44,764 nucleotides of DNA, taken from assembly GCF_000198775.1 (NCBI RefSeq), contig NC_014722.1, positions 2,176,188 through 2,220,951 on the forward strand. The letters run 5' to 3'. This document shows, piece by piece, positions 35,536 through 44,238 of this stretch; the first letter of the stretch is position 1; each line of letters begins with the position of its first letter. Origin of the DNA: Mycetohabitans rhizoxinica HKI 454. Its GTDB lineage: Bacteria > Pseudomonadota > Gammaproteobacteria > Burkholderiales > Burkholderiaceae. The translations under genes were made by a program, and so were the position numbers. The notes under the pieces were generated by a model. It saw only the letters and a program-made list of their open reading frames with translations, searched no databases and had not been told where the DNA came from.

Positions 35536-36591
35536 ATGTCGTCAAGCGAGGCGGACGCGCTAGTAGCGTCCGATGAACAGCAATCACTTAAGTTCCCGCA
35601 CCCGAGCGTGCCGGGCCTGAAGTCGTTCGGCCTGCTGTATGGCTCGTCCGACGCCATGCTGGATTTGTACGAGCAAATCGAGCGGGTCGCGGCCACCGAC
35701 GCGACCGCGTTGATCGTCGGCGAGTCCGGAACCGGCAAGGAGTTAATCGCGCGCACGATCCATGACGCCAGCCACCGCGAGCAGGGCCCGTTCGTCGCGG
35801 TCAATTGCGGCGCCATCCCGGACAACCTGATCGAGGCCGAGTTGTTCGGCCATGAAAAGGGCAGCTTTACGGGCGCCGTGCAAGGCCGCATCGGCTACTT
35901 CGAACATGCGCACGGCGGCACGCTGTTTCTAGACGAGGTCACCGAGATGTCGCCGGTGCGTCAGGTCAAGCTGCTGCGTGCGTTGGAGACCGGCACGTTC
36001 TATCGGGTTGGCGGCAACGAGTTGATTAGCGCCAACGTGCGCGTGATCGCCGCGACCAATCGCGACCCAGCTACCGCGGTCAAGGAAAACGGGCTGCGCG
36101 AAGACCTGATGTACCGGCTTGCGGTTTTCCCGTTGCGCGCGCCGCCGCTGCGCGAACGTGATGGCGACCGCGAACTGCTCGCGCAGCATTTTTTGGCCGA
36201 GTTGAACGCACAGGAAAATACCAATAAGGCATTCAGCAAGCGCGCGCTCGACACGTTGCGTACTTATTCGTGGCCGGGTAACGTGCGCGAATTGAAAAAT
36301 GCGGTCTATCGTGCTTTCATTCTGGCGGAGAAAACCGTTGAGATTCAGCACCCGCATCTGACGTCGCGGGTCAAGAAGCCGGTGCTGCAAGGTGAGGCAA
36401 TGAGCATCTGGGTCGGCACGCCGCTTGCCGACGCGCAAAAGCAAATCATCCTGGCAACCCTGAAGCACTGCGGCGGCGACAAGCGGCGCGCGTCCCAAAC
36501 CCTGGGCATCAGCCTGAAGACGCTATACAACCGTCTGGGCACGTACGAGGCACAGGCGTGCGCGGACTCACCCGAGAGCAACGAAGGCTGA
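35536..36591 (+). CDS. Sigma-54-dependent activator without receiver domain
   Basis: 351 residues from the ATG at 35536 ([20 protein letters not shown]). The first ~35 residues are short and carry no sensor. The AAA+ domain has Walker A GESGTGKE at 62-69, GSFTGA at 109-114 in place of the usual GAFTGA, and GGTLFLDEV. The Fis-type HTH ([27 protein letters not shown]) closes the protein. Its C-terminal HTH is very like that of the divergent regulator at 33762, so both may recognise similar sites. Activators of this reduced type are controlled by partner proteins or by expression level. Control could be through the divergent gene. Confidence 0.9.
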   Translation: MSSSEADALVASDEQQSLKFPHPSVPGLKSFGLLYGSSDAMLDLYEQIERVAATDATALIVGESGTGKELIARTIHDASHREQGPFVAVNCGAIPDNLIEAELFGHEKGSFTGAVQGRIGYFEHAHGGTLFLDEVTEMSPVRQVKLLRALETGTFYRVGGNELISANVRVIAATNRDPATAVKENGLREDLMYRLAVFPLRAPPLRERDGDRELLAQHFLAELNAQENTNKAFSKRALDTLRTYSWPGNVRELKNAVYRAFILAEKTVEIQHPHLTSRVKKPVLQGEAMSIWVGTPLADAQKQIILATLKHCGGDKRRASQTLGISLKTLYNRLGTYEAQACADSPESNEG

Positions 36592-36595
36592 GCCG

Positions 36596-36850
36596 TTGCG
36601 TACGTGCGGCGCAGCGTCTACCAGGACAAGATCGCGCGCGCCGCCGGGTCGCTCCGATGGGCCAAAGGTCCCCTGGGCCAGCCCGCATGTAGTGCAGATC
36701 GAGCTCCACGAACGAGGTCGCGTCACGGTCAGCCGTGTGATCAGCACCGGTGCGCTGGACCGTAAGGAAATCGTGTTTTCGGTCGACTCGCCGAAAAAGG
36801 CGTCGGGCAACGGCGGGAGCGCGGACGGGTTTTATGTCGCGGCGATTTGA
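36596..36850 (+). CDS. Unrecognised small ORF, possibly a C-terminal fragment
   Basis: 84 codons starting from a TTG five bases after the activator stop. The second half has good Burkholderia-like GC-rich third positions and a sensible sequence (VVQIELHERGRVTVSRVIST, GALDRKEIVFSVDSPKK). The first part looks random and there is no ribosome site. It may be the remaining 3' end of a gene whose start was lost. I know no family. Confidence 0.35.
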   Translation: MRTCGAASTRTRSRAPPGRSDGPKVPWASPHVVQIELHERGRVTVSRVISTGALDRKEIVFSVDSPKKASGNGGSADGFYVAAI

Positions 36851-37210
36851 CGCGACGGCAATGCATGGCGCTAGGCGTCGGCGAAGCCGGCCATGCCGCG
36901 CTGGAGAGCACGGCAATGATCGTTCCGCGCGCGTCCGCGCCGGCGCCTGCACGGCTGGCATCGCGACGCTGACCGCCGTATGCGCGCTGCGCGGCGCTCA
37001 GTCGATTGGCGGTTTCGCCGACGCGGCAACGGACGCGACCCGCAGATGCATGCCTGCTGGTAGTTTGCCAGCGCATGCCGACAAGGCGGGCGCTGGAAGT
37101 GGGCAGTCGCCGAGCCGACCGTCGAGCACTGAGGTTCGCTGCAATAGCAGCCGCGCTCAAGACCCGACGCCCCTATCAAGACCTGACGTCCCCTCAAGGC
37201 TCGACGCCTA
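36851..37210. other. Intergenic stretch without a supported gene
   Basis: About 360 bp with no supported gene. The right end contains three spaced GACG-type repeats (ACCCGACGCCCC, ACCTGACGTCCC, GCTCGACGCC) just after the end of the ABC gene, of unclear meaning. Confidence 0.4.
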
Positions 37211-38557
37211 TCAGGATTCAACGTCCTCCAGGCTGAAGATCTCAGTCTGGTCGTTGTACGAAAAGATCTCACCGTAGCGACCCCAATTGATGACCGCGTC
37301 GAGCGTTTCCTCCGCGGCACTATCCGACAAGTAGTCCTCGAGCTCCTGCTCGAAACGCACCCGCGGCGCACGATGGCCGGGCCGTTCATTGAGGACCCGC
37401 TTGATCCGCGCTGCCAGCGGCACGTGGCGCAGCAGATGATCGGCGAACATCATCTTGCGCTCCTGCGTACCGCATTCGGCAAATACACGGGCCGGCGGCG
37501 TCAGGAAGATATCGCCCTCACGCACGTCGGCAAAGCCCAGCCATTGCAGCACTTCAGCAATCGGAAACAGATCGTCGACCTCCAAGTGCAACGTGCGGGC
37601 AATCTCGGGCATGTCGGCTCGGCCGTGGTACGGTGCGGTCGCCAGCGTCTCGATCAAGCCGGCCATCAAGTTGGTCGACACATGTGGCAACCAGCTGTGC
37701 AGCTCCAGGCCCTTGCGCGGCGCGCCGGCGCTCGGACGCGCCGTCATCTTCGCGTAGATGTCATCGACCAGGCGGCGGAACGCCGGATCGAGCCGGTTAC
37801 GCGGATGCTTGAACGGCACCTGGATCTCGGCTAGTACGCGCCCCGGGTTGGACGACAACACCAGGATTCGATCGCACATGAACACCGCCTCTTCGATATT
37901 GTGCGTGACGATCAGCACGGCCTTGATCGGCATGCGGCCTTGCGTCCACAAGTCCAGCATGTCGGTGCGCAACGTCTCGGCGGTGAGCACGTCCAGCGCC
38001 GAGAACGGTTCGTCCATCAGCAACAGCGTCGGATCCACCACCAGCGCACGGGCAAAGCCCACGCGCTGGCGCATCCCGCCGGACAGCTCGCGCGGGTACG
38101 CGTTCTCGAACCCGTCCAGCCCGATCAAGTCGATCGCAGCCAGCGCGCGCTCACGCCGGATGCGCGCGGGTACGCCCTGGGCTTCCAGGCCCGCTTCGAC
38201 GTTCTGCAGCACGGTAAGCCACGGGAACAGCGCAAAGGTCTGGAAAACCATCGCGACGCCTTCCGCTGGGCCCCGCAGCGGCTGACCGCGATAGGACACC
38301 TCGCCCCCCGACGGCGAAATCAGCCCTGCAATGATGCGCAGCAGCGTGGACTTGCCGGAGCCGGAGCGTCCAAGCAAGCCGACGATCTCGCCCTCGCGGA
38401 TCGACAGGTTGACGTCGTCGAGCACCAGCAGCTCGCCCTGGGTCTTCTCGAACCCACGCCGCACGTGGTCGACGGACAAAAGGACATCGCCGGGCGTGGG
38501 CGCGCTCATGGCGGGCGCTACTGTGACCGGCGCAGCGGCATTCGTGGGATTTTGCAT
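37211..38557 (-). CDS. NitT/TauT-type ABC transporter ATPase with AAA-associated domain
   Basis: 448 residues from the ATG at 38557 (MQNPTNAAAPVTVAPAMSAP); upstream frame is not coding. Residues 30-270 are an ABC ATPase: Walker A GRSGSGKST, signature LSGGMRQRVGFARAL, Walker B LLLMDEPFSALD, switch His in VTHNIEEAV. Residues about 290-430 are the C-terminal AAA-associated domain (TLATAPYHGRADMPEIARTL, then ADHLLRHVPLAARIKRVLNE) found on one subgroup of nitrate/sulfonate/bicarbonate-type transporters in proteobacteria. It is 18 bp downstream of the permease gene on the same strand. No substrate-binding protein is present, so the substrate is unknown. Confidence 0.9.
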   Translation of the reverse strand: MQNPTNAAAPVTVAPAMSAPTPGDVLLSVDHVRRGFEKTQGELLVLDDVNLSIREGEIVGLLGRSGSGKSTLLRIIAGLISPSGGEVSYRGQPLRGPAEGVAMVFQTFALFPWLTVLQNVEAGLEAQGVPARIRRERALAAIDLIGLDGFENAYPRELSGGMRQRVGFARALVVDPTLLLMDEPFSALDVLTAETLRTDMLDLWTQGRMPIKAVLIVTHNIEEAVFMCDRILVLSSNPGRVLAEIQVPFKHPRNRLDPAFRRLVDDIYAKMTARPSAGAPRKGLELHSWLPHVSTNLMAGLIETLATAPYHGRADMPEIARTLHLEVDDLFPIAEVLQWLGFADVREGDIFLTPPARVFAECGTQERKMMFADHLLRHVPLAARIKRVLNERPGHRAPRVRFEQELEDYLSDSAAEETLDAVINWGRYGEIFSYNDQTEIFSLEDVES

Positions 38558-38574
38558 GGCAACCACCGTATTGA

Positions 38575-40343
38575 TCAATCCAGGCGCAGCTTGTTCTCGG
38601 CGTAGGCGTACATCGGACGCCACAACAAGCGATTGAAGAGTGTGACGAACAACGACATCATCGCGATGCCGAGGATGATCTTGGGATAATCGCCGTTCGT
38701 GGTCATCTGCGCGATGTAAGCACCGAGCCCATGCGCGACTACGTGTGTATCTCCCCATTGCACCGCTTCGGACACGATGCTCGCATTCCACGCGCCGCCG
38801 GAGGCGGTGATCGCCCCCGTCACATAGTACGGGAAAATACCCGGCAGCATCACCTGACGCCACCATTGCCAGCCGCGAATGCGAAAATTGGTCGCGGCCT
38901 CCTTAAAATCGTTCGGATACGCGCTCGCGCCGGCGATCACATTGAACAAGATGTACCACTGCGTGCCCAGCACGATTAGCGGGGAAAGCCAGATGTCTGG
39001 ATTAAGCCCGAAACGCACAATCACGATTACGAATACCGGGAACAGCAGATTGGCCGGGAACGCCGCCAAAAACTGCGCGAGCGGCTGAAGCTTCTCGGCC
39101 AGCGCCGGACGCAAGCCGATCAGCACGCCCAGTGGGACCCATACGACCGAGGCAATCGCGATAGCACGAGCACGCGTGCCAACGTTATGCACCCCATCGC
39201 GAGCACGTGCCAAACCTCATCCCACGTCACGCCGGTGCTCACATAGCCGATGACGCGCCACAACAAGTACACTGTGCCAGCCAGCACCAACCCGCCCCAG
39301 GCGAGATCGCCAAGCCGTGAGGGCTTGCGGTGCGGCCCCACCGCGGGCCCGACCAGCGGCAGCTTGCGCCAACGCAGCGGCAAGCGCGCCATGCGTGCAA
39401 ACAGCCATCCGGCCGGCACCAGCAACTGGTGAATCAACCGGGTGCGACGTACCAGGTCGAGCAGCCACGATTGGGGCGCGCTCGCCGATGCGGTGTTCTC
39501 CATGCGGAACTTGTCAGCCCACGCGACCAGCGGCCGGAACAGCAACTGATCGTACGCGAGGATCACGAGCGTCATCGTCAAGATTACCCAACCGATCGCC
39601 GGCAGATTGCGCTCGGTGATCGCCTGCGCCAGGTACGCACCCACGCCGGGCAGCGTGATCGTGTGGTTGCCAACGGTAATCGCCTCAGACGCGACGACGA
39701 AGAACCAGCCGCCGGACATCGACATCATCATGTTCCAAATCAGGCCCGGCATCGAGAACGGCACCTCGAGCTTCCAAAAGCGCTGCCAGCCCGTCAGGTG
39801 AAAGCCGCGCGACACTTCGTCCAGGTCGCGCGGCACCGTGCGCAGCGACTGGTAGAAGCTGAACGTCATGTTCCAGGCCTGGCTGGTGAAGATCGCGAAG
39901 ATCGCCGCACACTCCGCTCCGGCGACCCGCGTCGGGAACAACGCAATGAAGAAGGCGACCGTAAACGAGATATAGCCAAGCACCGGTACCGATTGCAGGA
40001 TATCCAGCATCGGCACCAGCACTTTCTCCGCTCGCCGGCTTTTTGCGGCAAGCGTGCCGTAAGCGAGCGTGAACACGAACGCGGCGAGCATCGCGGCGAG
40101 CATCCGCAACGTGGTGCGCAGCGCATATTCCGGCAAATAAATCGGGTCCAGCGAGATCGCCTGGGTCTTCAGCGTCGAGATCGGCGCCATCGTTTGTTCG
40201 AAGCCGATCGCCGCCATCGCGATCAGGCCGATGATCAGCGGAAAGGCCACGAAATCCCACCGATTGGGCAACAAGCGCCAAGCGGACGCCGCGGCGTCGC
40301 GCTTCGGATCGAAGCGAAAACCGAATTTAAAACCGAAATCCAT
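38575..40343 (-). pseudogene. NitT/TauT-type ABC permease (double domain), frameshifted
   Basis: Two frames together make one ~590-residue permease with two BPD_transp_1 domains. The first part (40343 to about 39162) has LDILQSVPVLGYISFTVAFF, the EAA-like loop SQAWNMTFSFYQSLRTVPRD, and the run up to LGCITLARVLVL. The second part (to 38575) starts with IASVVWVPLGVLIGLRPALA and has the second loop FRIRGWQWWRQVMLPGIFPY. The frame is lost at about 39161-39162, where a single missing base (CTA-TC-GCG-ATT) would restore it. Nothing else is wrong, so this is either a very recent mutation or a sequence error. If real, the transporter is inactive. Confidence 0.85.
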
Positions 40344-40635
40344 CAGACAAACTCCCCGGCGCTCTCGGGCATGCGGATGGACCGCGCCGCCGCGCCGGAG
40401 CGCGATGGCAAACGCCGCCCATTTTTAAGACCGCCCCGACACTACACTAAGCACCCTGACCGTTACAACCTTTTAACGTGTTTGAATTGTTCCGCCGTTG
40501 CGCAGAGGCGGCACGCGCGTCACGCAGCTCAGGGGACCCAGCCGCATCGATTACCTTGCGCGCCGCACGCGCGGCGCGGCGCGGCCGCTGTTAGCGGTTA
40601 TCATGATGGGTCACTGAATGAATGCAGGAGGCCAC

Positions 40636-40902
40636 ATGAAGGGAAATCTCGTCATCATCTGTCGTGACCAGGACGCCCATGAGTTTGACGCGCTGATGGC
40701 CGAATACGGCGCCTTCCAAACGAGATTATCGTCGACCGCGTGGTACCTGAAGTTCGACGCGGCGCCCGACGTGATCCAGGAGGAGATCCTGGCACGACTG
40801 GGCAAGTACACCACGCACTATATTTTTGAGGCCAACAGCGTCACGTACAACACGATCGACAGCGAAGCCGCCGCGGCATTAAATGCCCTGTTCGGTAATT
40901 GA
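40636..40902 (+). CDS. Small conserved protein, Cas2/SinR-like fold suspected
   Basis: 88 residues from the ATG at 40636 (MKGNLVIICRDQDAHEFDAL), with GCAGGAGG 5-12 bases upstream; an earlier ATG at 40618 is less likely. The order beta-alpha-beta-beta-alpha-beta, the middle TAWYLKFDAAPDVIQEEILA and the closing KYTTHYIFEANSVTYNTI resemble SinR/Cas2-like ferredoxin folds (strand, helix, short W-Y strand, helix, final strand). There is no CRISPR array nearby, and the Asp residues used in Cas2 are not clearly placed. Function unknown. It is divergent from the frameshifted transporter. Confidence 0.6.
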   Translation: MKGNLVIICRDQDAHEFDALMAEYGAFQTRLSSTAWYLKFDAAPDVIQEEILARLGKYTTHYIFEANSVTYNTIDSEAAAALNALFGN

Positions 40903-40944
40903 CGCGGCCATGCCGTCCCCGCGCGCGCGGATGCACGCCGCGAG

Positions 40945-42243
40945 TCAGGCCTGCGCGGTGCCCGACTGAGCCGGAAACGCCAGTTCGACGCGCAGGCCGC
41001 CGCACTCGTGGTTGCCAAGTCGGCATTCGCCGCCCAGCCGGTTTGTGAGCCGCTCGACGATGGCCAGCCCGAGCCCGCTATGACCGTTGCCGCCGCGCGC
41101 CGGGTCCAGCCGCACGAACGGACGGCTTGCATTGAGCAGGTCCTGAGGCGAAATGCCGCCACCCTGGTCGCTGACCGTCAACGTGAAACCTCGCGCCGTA
41201 CGGACGGTTTCGATCACCACGGGCGGCGCACCGTAGGCATGTGCGTTGTCCAGCAGGTTAGACAACACGCGCTCCAGTGTCGCGGCCGGCAGCACGAAGT
41301 CCGGGCCGGCGCGCAGGTCGGTGCAGACGGCGTGCGCCGACGGCGACACCGCGCGATAGGTCCGCGCTATACGGTCGCACTGCTGGTCCACGCCGACTGG
41401 CTCGCTGCGATCGGTGCCATCGTGCGCAAACACCAGGAACTGATCGACGATGTGGGTCATCGAGTCGACGTCGCGCACGACGCCGTCACGCGCCTTTACA
41501 TCGTCGAGCATCTCCGCGCGCAGCCGCAACCGCGCCAGCGGCGTGCGTAAATCGTGCGCAACGCCGGCAAGCATCACATTGCGGTCCTTGTCGGTCTGCG
41601 CGAGATTGCTGACCATCGTGTTGAAGCCGCGCGTGAGCTGACGCAACTCGAGTGGGCCGCGCTCGCGCACGGGGGCGACGGGCAGGCCGCGACCGAACCG
41701 AGCGACAGCCTGCGCCAGCGTGCGCAACGGGCGCTGCAATTGCCAGGCGGCGAACAGCGCCGAGAGCACCGCACCAGTGAAAATCAGCCCAAGCCACATC
41801 AGCGTGCGGTCCAACGGACGGCGCGGCGAACGCAACGGTTGCAGCGGCACGACGATCCAGCGCTTAAACCCCGGTTCGAGCACCCACAGGCTGGACGGCT
41901 TGTTGCCGCCCTTGGCCCGGATCTGCGTGCCGGGCGGCAAGCGATCCTCCAGTTCAGACAGGAAATGCTCAACCGGTGGCGGCACGGGCGGATCCGCCGG
42001 GGACGCCACGCCCGGGGTATCGGGCACCACTTTGACTCGCGACGGCAGCGGTTGCTCGGGCGTGCGCTCGACGTGCTGGCGTACTGCCTCGATCAGGAAC
42101 ATCGTTTCCTCGACCGCATAGCGCGCCTGCCACTCGCTGCGCTGCAACCGGATTAGCGCGAACCATGCAAAATGCGCGAGCAGGAGCACGCCAACCACCA
42201 GCAATGCCAGCCGTCCGAACAACGAATCAAACGGACGCCGCAT
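40945..42243 (-). CDS. envZ: EnvZ-type sensor histidine kinase
   Basis: 432 residues from the ATG at 42243 (MRRPFDSLFGRLALLVVGVL). Membrane helix about 10-30, periplasmic domain to about 148 with a Pro-rich stretch (SPADPPVPPPVEHF), second helix about 149-168, HAMP domain, then the H-box AGVAHDLRTPLARLRLRAEM with H230. The catalytic ATPase domain has VLSNLLDNAHAYG (N-box), SDQGGGISP and GGNGHSGLGLAIVERLTNRL. The start overlaps the regulator gene by 17 bp, so it is translationally coupled to it. The pair controls outer-membrane porins and osmoadaptation in relatives. Confidence 0.9.
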   Translation of the reverse strand: MRRPFDSLFGRLALLVVGVLLLAHFAWFALIRLQRSEWQARYAVEETMFLIEAVRQHVERTPEQPLPSRVKVVPDTPGVASPADPPVPPPVEHFLSELEDRLPPGTQIRAKGGNKPSSLWVLEPGFKRWIVVPLQPLRSPRRPLDRTLMWLGLIFTGAVLSALFAAWQLQRPLRTLAQAVARFGRGLPVAPVRERGPLELRQLTRGFNTMVSNLAQTDKDRNVMLAGVAHDLRTPLARLRLRAEMLDDVKARDGVVRDVDSMTHIVDQFLVFAHDGTDRSEPVGVDQQCDRIARTYRAVSPSAHAVCTDLRAGPDFVLPAATLERVLSNLLDNAHAYGAPPVVIETVRTARGFTLTVSDQGGGISPQDLLNASRPFVRLDPARGGNGHSGLGLAIVERLTNRLGGECRLGNHECGGLRVELAFPAQSGTAQA

Positions 42244-42949
42244 GGCCTTCGCCGTCCGGCACGAATACGTAGCCACGGCCGCGCACTGTCTGGATGAAAC
42301 GCGGCGCGGACGGATCGGTCTCCAACGTGCGCCGCAACCGCCACACCTGCACGTCGATCCCGCGGTCGGTGCCGTCGTACTCGGGCCCGTGCAGCAACTC
42401 GAGCAACCGCTCGCGCGTCAGCGTGCGCATCGGATTGTTGGCAAAGATCTTCAGCAATGCGAACTCGCTGCCCGACAAAGCCACAGGCTTGCCGTCCTGC
42501 ATGAGCGAGCGGGTCTGAAAATCAAGTGTGAAACGGCCGAAGTTAAACGGCTCGCGCTGCTCCGGCGCGGCCGACGGAATGCTGCGACGCCGCCGCAGCA
42601 CCGCCTGCACGCGGGCCAGCAACTCGCGCGGGTTGAACGGCTTGCCGAGATAGTCGTCCGCGCCCAGCTCCAGCCCGACGATACGGTCGACGTCGTCCGC
42701 ACGCGCAGTCAGCATGATCACCGGAATGTCGTCGCCCGCGGCGCGCAATTGCCGCAGCGCCGTCAAGCCGTCCACGCCAGGCATCATGAGGTCGAGCACG
42801 ATCAAGTCGGGCCGTTCCCGCTCGAGCCGCCGCTCCAGTGAAGCCGCATCGTGCAGTACCGACACTTCGATGCCCTGCCGGGTCAGATAATCGCGCAACA
42901 GGTCGCGCAACTCCTGATCGTCGTCGATTACGAGGATTTGAGTAGCCAT
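42227..42949 (-). CDS. ompR: OmpR-type response regulator
   Basis: 240 residues. Receiver domain with acidic pocket (LVIDDDQEL) and phospho-acceptor D53 in VLDLMMPGVDG, and the Thr/Lys switch residues in VIMLTARADD and GADDYLGKPF. The C-terminal winged-helix DNA-binding domain contains FGRFTLDFQTRSLMQDGKPV, then ALSGSEFALLKIFANNPMRT and DVQVWRLRRTLETD with VRGRGYVFVPD. It follows OmpR rather than PhoB in length and in the RRRRS linker. It precedes and overlaps the kinase gene. Confidence 0.92.
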   Translation of the reverse strand: MATQILVIDDDQELRDLLRDYLTRQGIEVSVLHDAASLERRLERERPDLIVLDLMMPGVDGLTALRQLRAAGDDIPVIMLTARADDVDRIVGLELGADDYLGKPFNPRELLARVQAVLRRRRSIPSAAPEQREPFNFGRFTLDFQTRSLMQDGKPVALSGSEFALLKIFANNPMRTLTRERLLELLHGPEYDGTDRGIDVQVWRLRRTLETDPSAPRFIQTVRGRGYVFVPDGEGHAASV

Positions 42950-43533
42950 AAGCGGCAGTTTACCGTTACCACGGACCGGATCGCCGCTGCAATGCGTATC
43001 CGTCGTTACCGGTTGTTACTGCGTCAGCCAGACGTAATCGCGCGTAACAAACGCTGCACTGAGGGCACGCGACGCAGCAGCGCCTCGCCGCACAGCGCGA
43101 AAAATTGCGTGAGCAAACCGTGGCCGCGTAGCTGAACGTCTACAATACGCTAAACGATCAGCAAAAACGACCGGCAGCGGCATACTGAAGACGCACTGGG
43201 CACGAATGGAGCAGAGGCAGGCGAAGATGCATGAGTGCTGGAGCGCGCGCGACGCGTATGGCCCGCCCAGGTATCACCGCCGGCGGCCGCTGACGCGCAA
43301 CCCGAATAAACGCCCCTGCCGGGCCGGCGCTGCGCCAGCCCGGCCCGCCCCACGCGTGGCGGTCCTCGTGTGCCGTTGAGTTAGAATACCGCCCTTCGCG
43401 TATCGAGCATCACACAAGCATGCTGCGCACCGGCATCGTGTTGCGCGCATTTTTGGCCAACTGACATAAGCGGTTGTCCCAAAGTGCGCCGGATATTTGA
43501 CTCATTATTAGACATTAGGCTACTGACTTCACC
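42950..43533. other. Divergent spacer with a GC-rich hairpin
   Basis: About 580 bp between ompR (minus) and hisQ (plus). No supported gene. GCCGGGC (43318-43324) and GCCCGGC (43338-43344) form an inverted repeat, which extends inward as GGCG/CGCC to a long stem with one mismatch. There is no T-run. The last 60 bp before hisQ are AT-richer and probably contain its promoter. Confidence 0.45.
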
Positions 43534-44223
43534 ATGTTCCTGCAAGGGTATGGCCCGGTCATCGCAGCGGGCACGTGGCAAACCATCAAGTTGTCGCTGC
43601 TGTCGCTCGCGGTCGCTTTTATGATCGGGCTGCTCGGCGCCGCAGCCAGGCTCTCGCGCAGCCGCATGCCGCGCATGGTCGGCACGGTCTATACCACGTT
43701 GATCCGCGGCGTGCCCGATCTGGTGCTGATGCTGCTGGTGTTCTTCAGCATGCAGATCTGGCTGAATCACCTAACCGACCTGATGCAGATCGAGCAGATC
43801 GACATCGACCCATTCACCGCCGGTGTACTGACGCTGGGCTTTATCTATGGCGCATACTTCACCGAGACATTCCGCGGCGCGTTCCTGTCGGTGCCGCGCG
43901 GCCAGATGGAGGCGGCGGCGGCGTACGGCATGACAAGCTGGCAAGCGTTTTCGCGGGTCATGTTCCCGCAGATGATGCGCTTTGCGTTACCCGGCATCGG
44001 CAATAACTGGCAGGTGCTCGTCAAGTCGACCGCGCTGGTATCGATCATTGGTCTTGCCGATGTGGTCAAGGCGTCGCAGGACGCCGGCAAGGGCACGATG
44101 CGCTTCTTCTTTTTCACGGTCGTCGCCGGCGCGATCTACTTAGCGATCACGACGCTTTCCAATGTCGTGTTGCTGTACCTGGAGCGCCGCTACTCAACCG
44201 GCGTTCGCCGTGCGGATCTCTGA
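43534..44223 (+). CDS. hisQ: Amino-acid ABC transporter permease, HisQ-type
   Basis: 229 residues, an integral-membrane permease of the polar amino-acid family. Membrane segments are clear at the N-terminus (TIKLSLLSLAVAFMIGLLGA), the middle and the C-terminus. The cytoplasmic EAA loop that contacts the ATPase is EAAAAYGMTSWQAFSRVMFP, followed by QMMRFALPGIGNNWQVLVKS. Residues and length match HisQ/ArtQ of histidine/lysine/arginine systems. It lies 15 bp before the second permease, as in hisJQMP operons; the binding protein and ATPase are not in the window. Confidence 0.88.
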   Translation: MFLQGYGPVIAAGTWQTIKLSLLSLAVAFMIGLLGAAARLSRSRMPRMVGTVYTTLIRGVPDLVLMLLVFFSMQIWLNHLTDLMQIEQIDIDPFTAGVLTLGFIYGAYFTETFRGAFLSVPRGQMEAAAAYGMTSWQAFSRVMFPQMMRFALPGIGNNWQVLVKSTALVSIIGLADVVKASQDAGKGTMRFFFFTVVAGAIYLAITTLSNVVLLYLERRYSTGVRRADL

Positions 44224-44238
44224 TACCCGGGCGCGACG

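Noticed and set aside
39330..40667. Plus-strand open frame of 445 codons opposite the ABC permease
   Set aside because: Composition is Arg/Gln/His-rich as expected for antisense of a membrane protein gene in GC-rich DNA; the permease on the other strand has family motifs.
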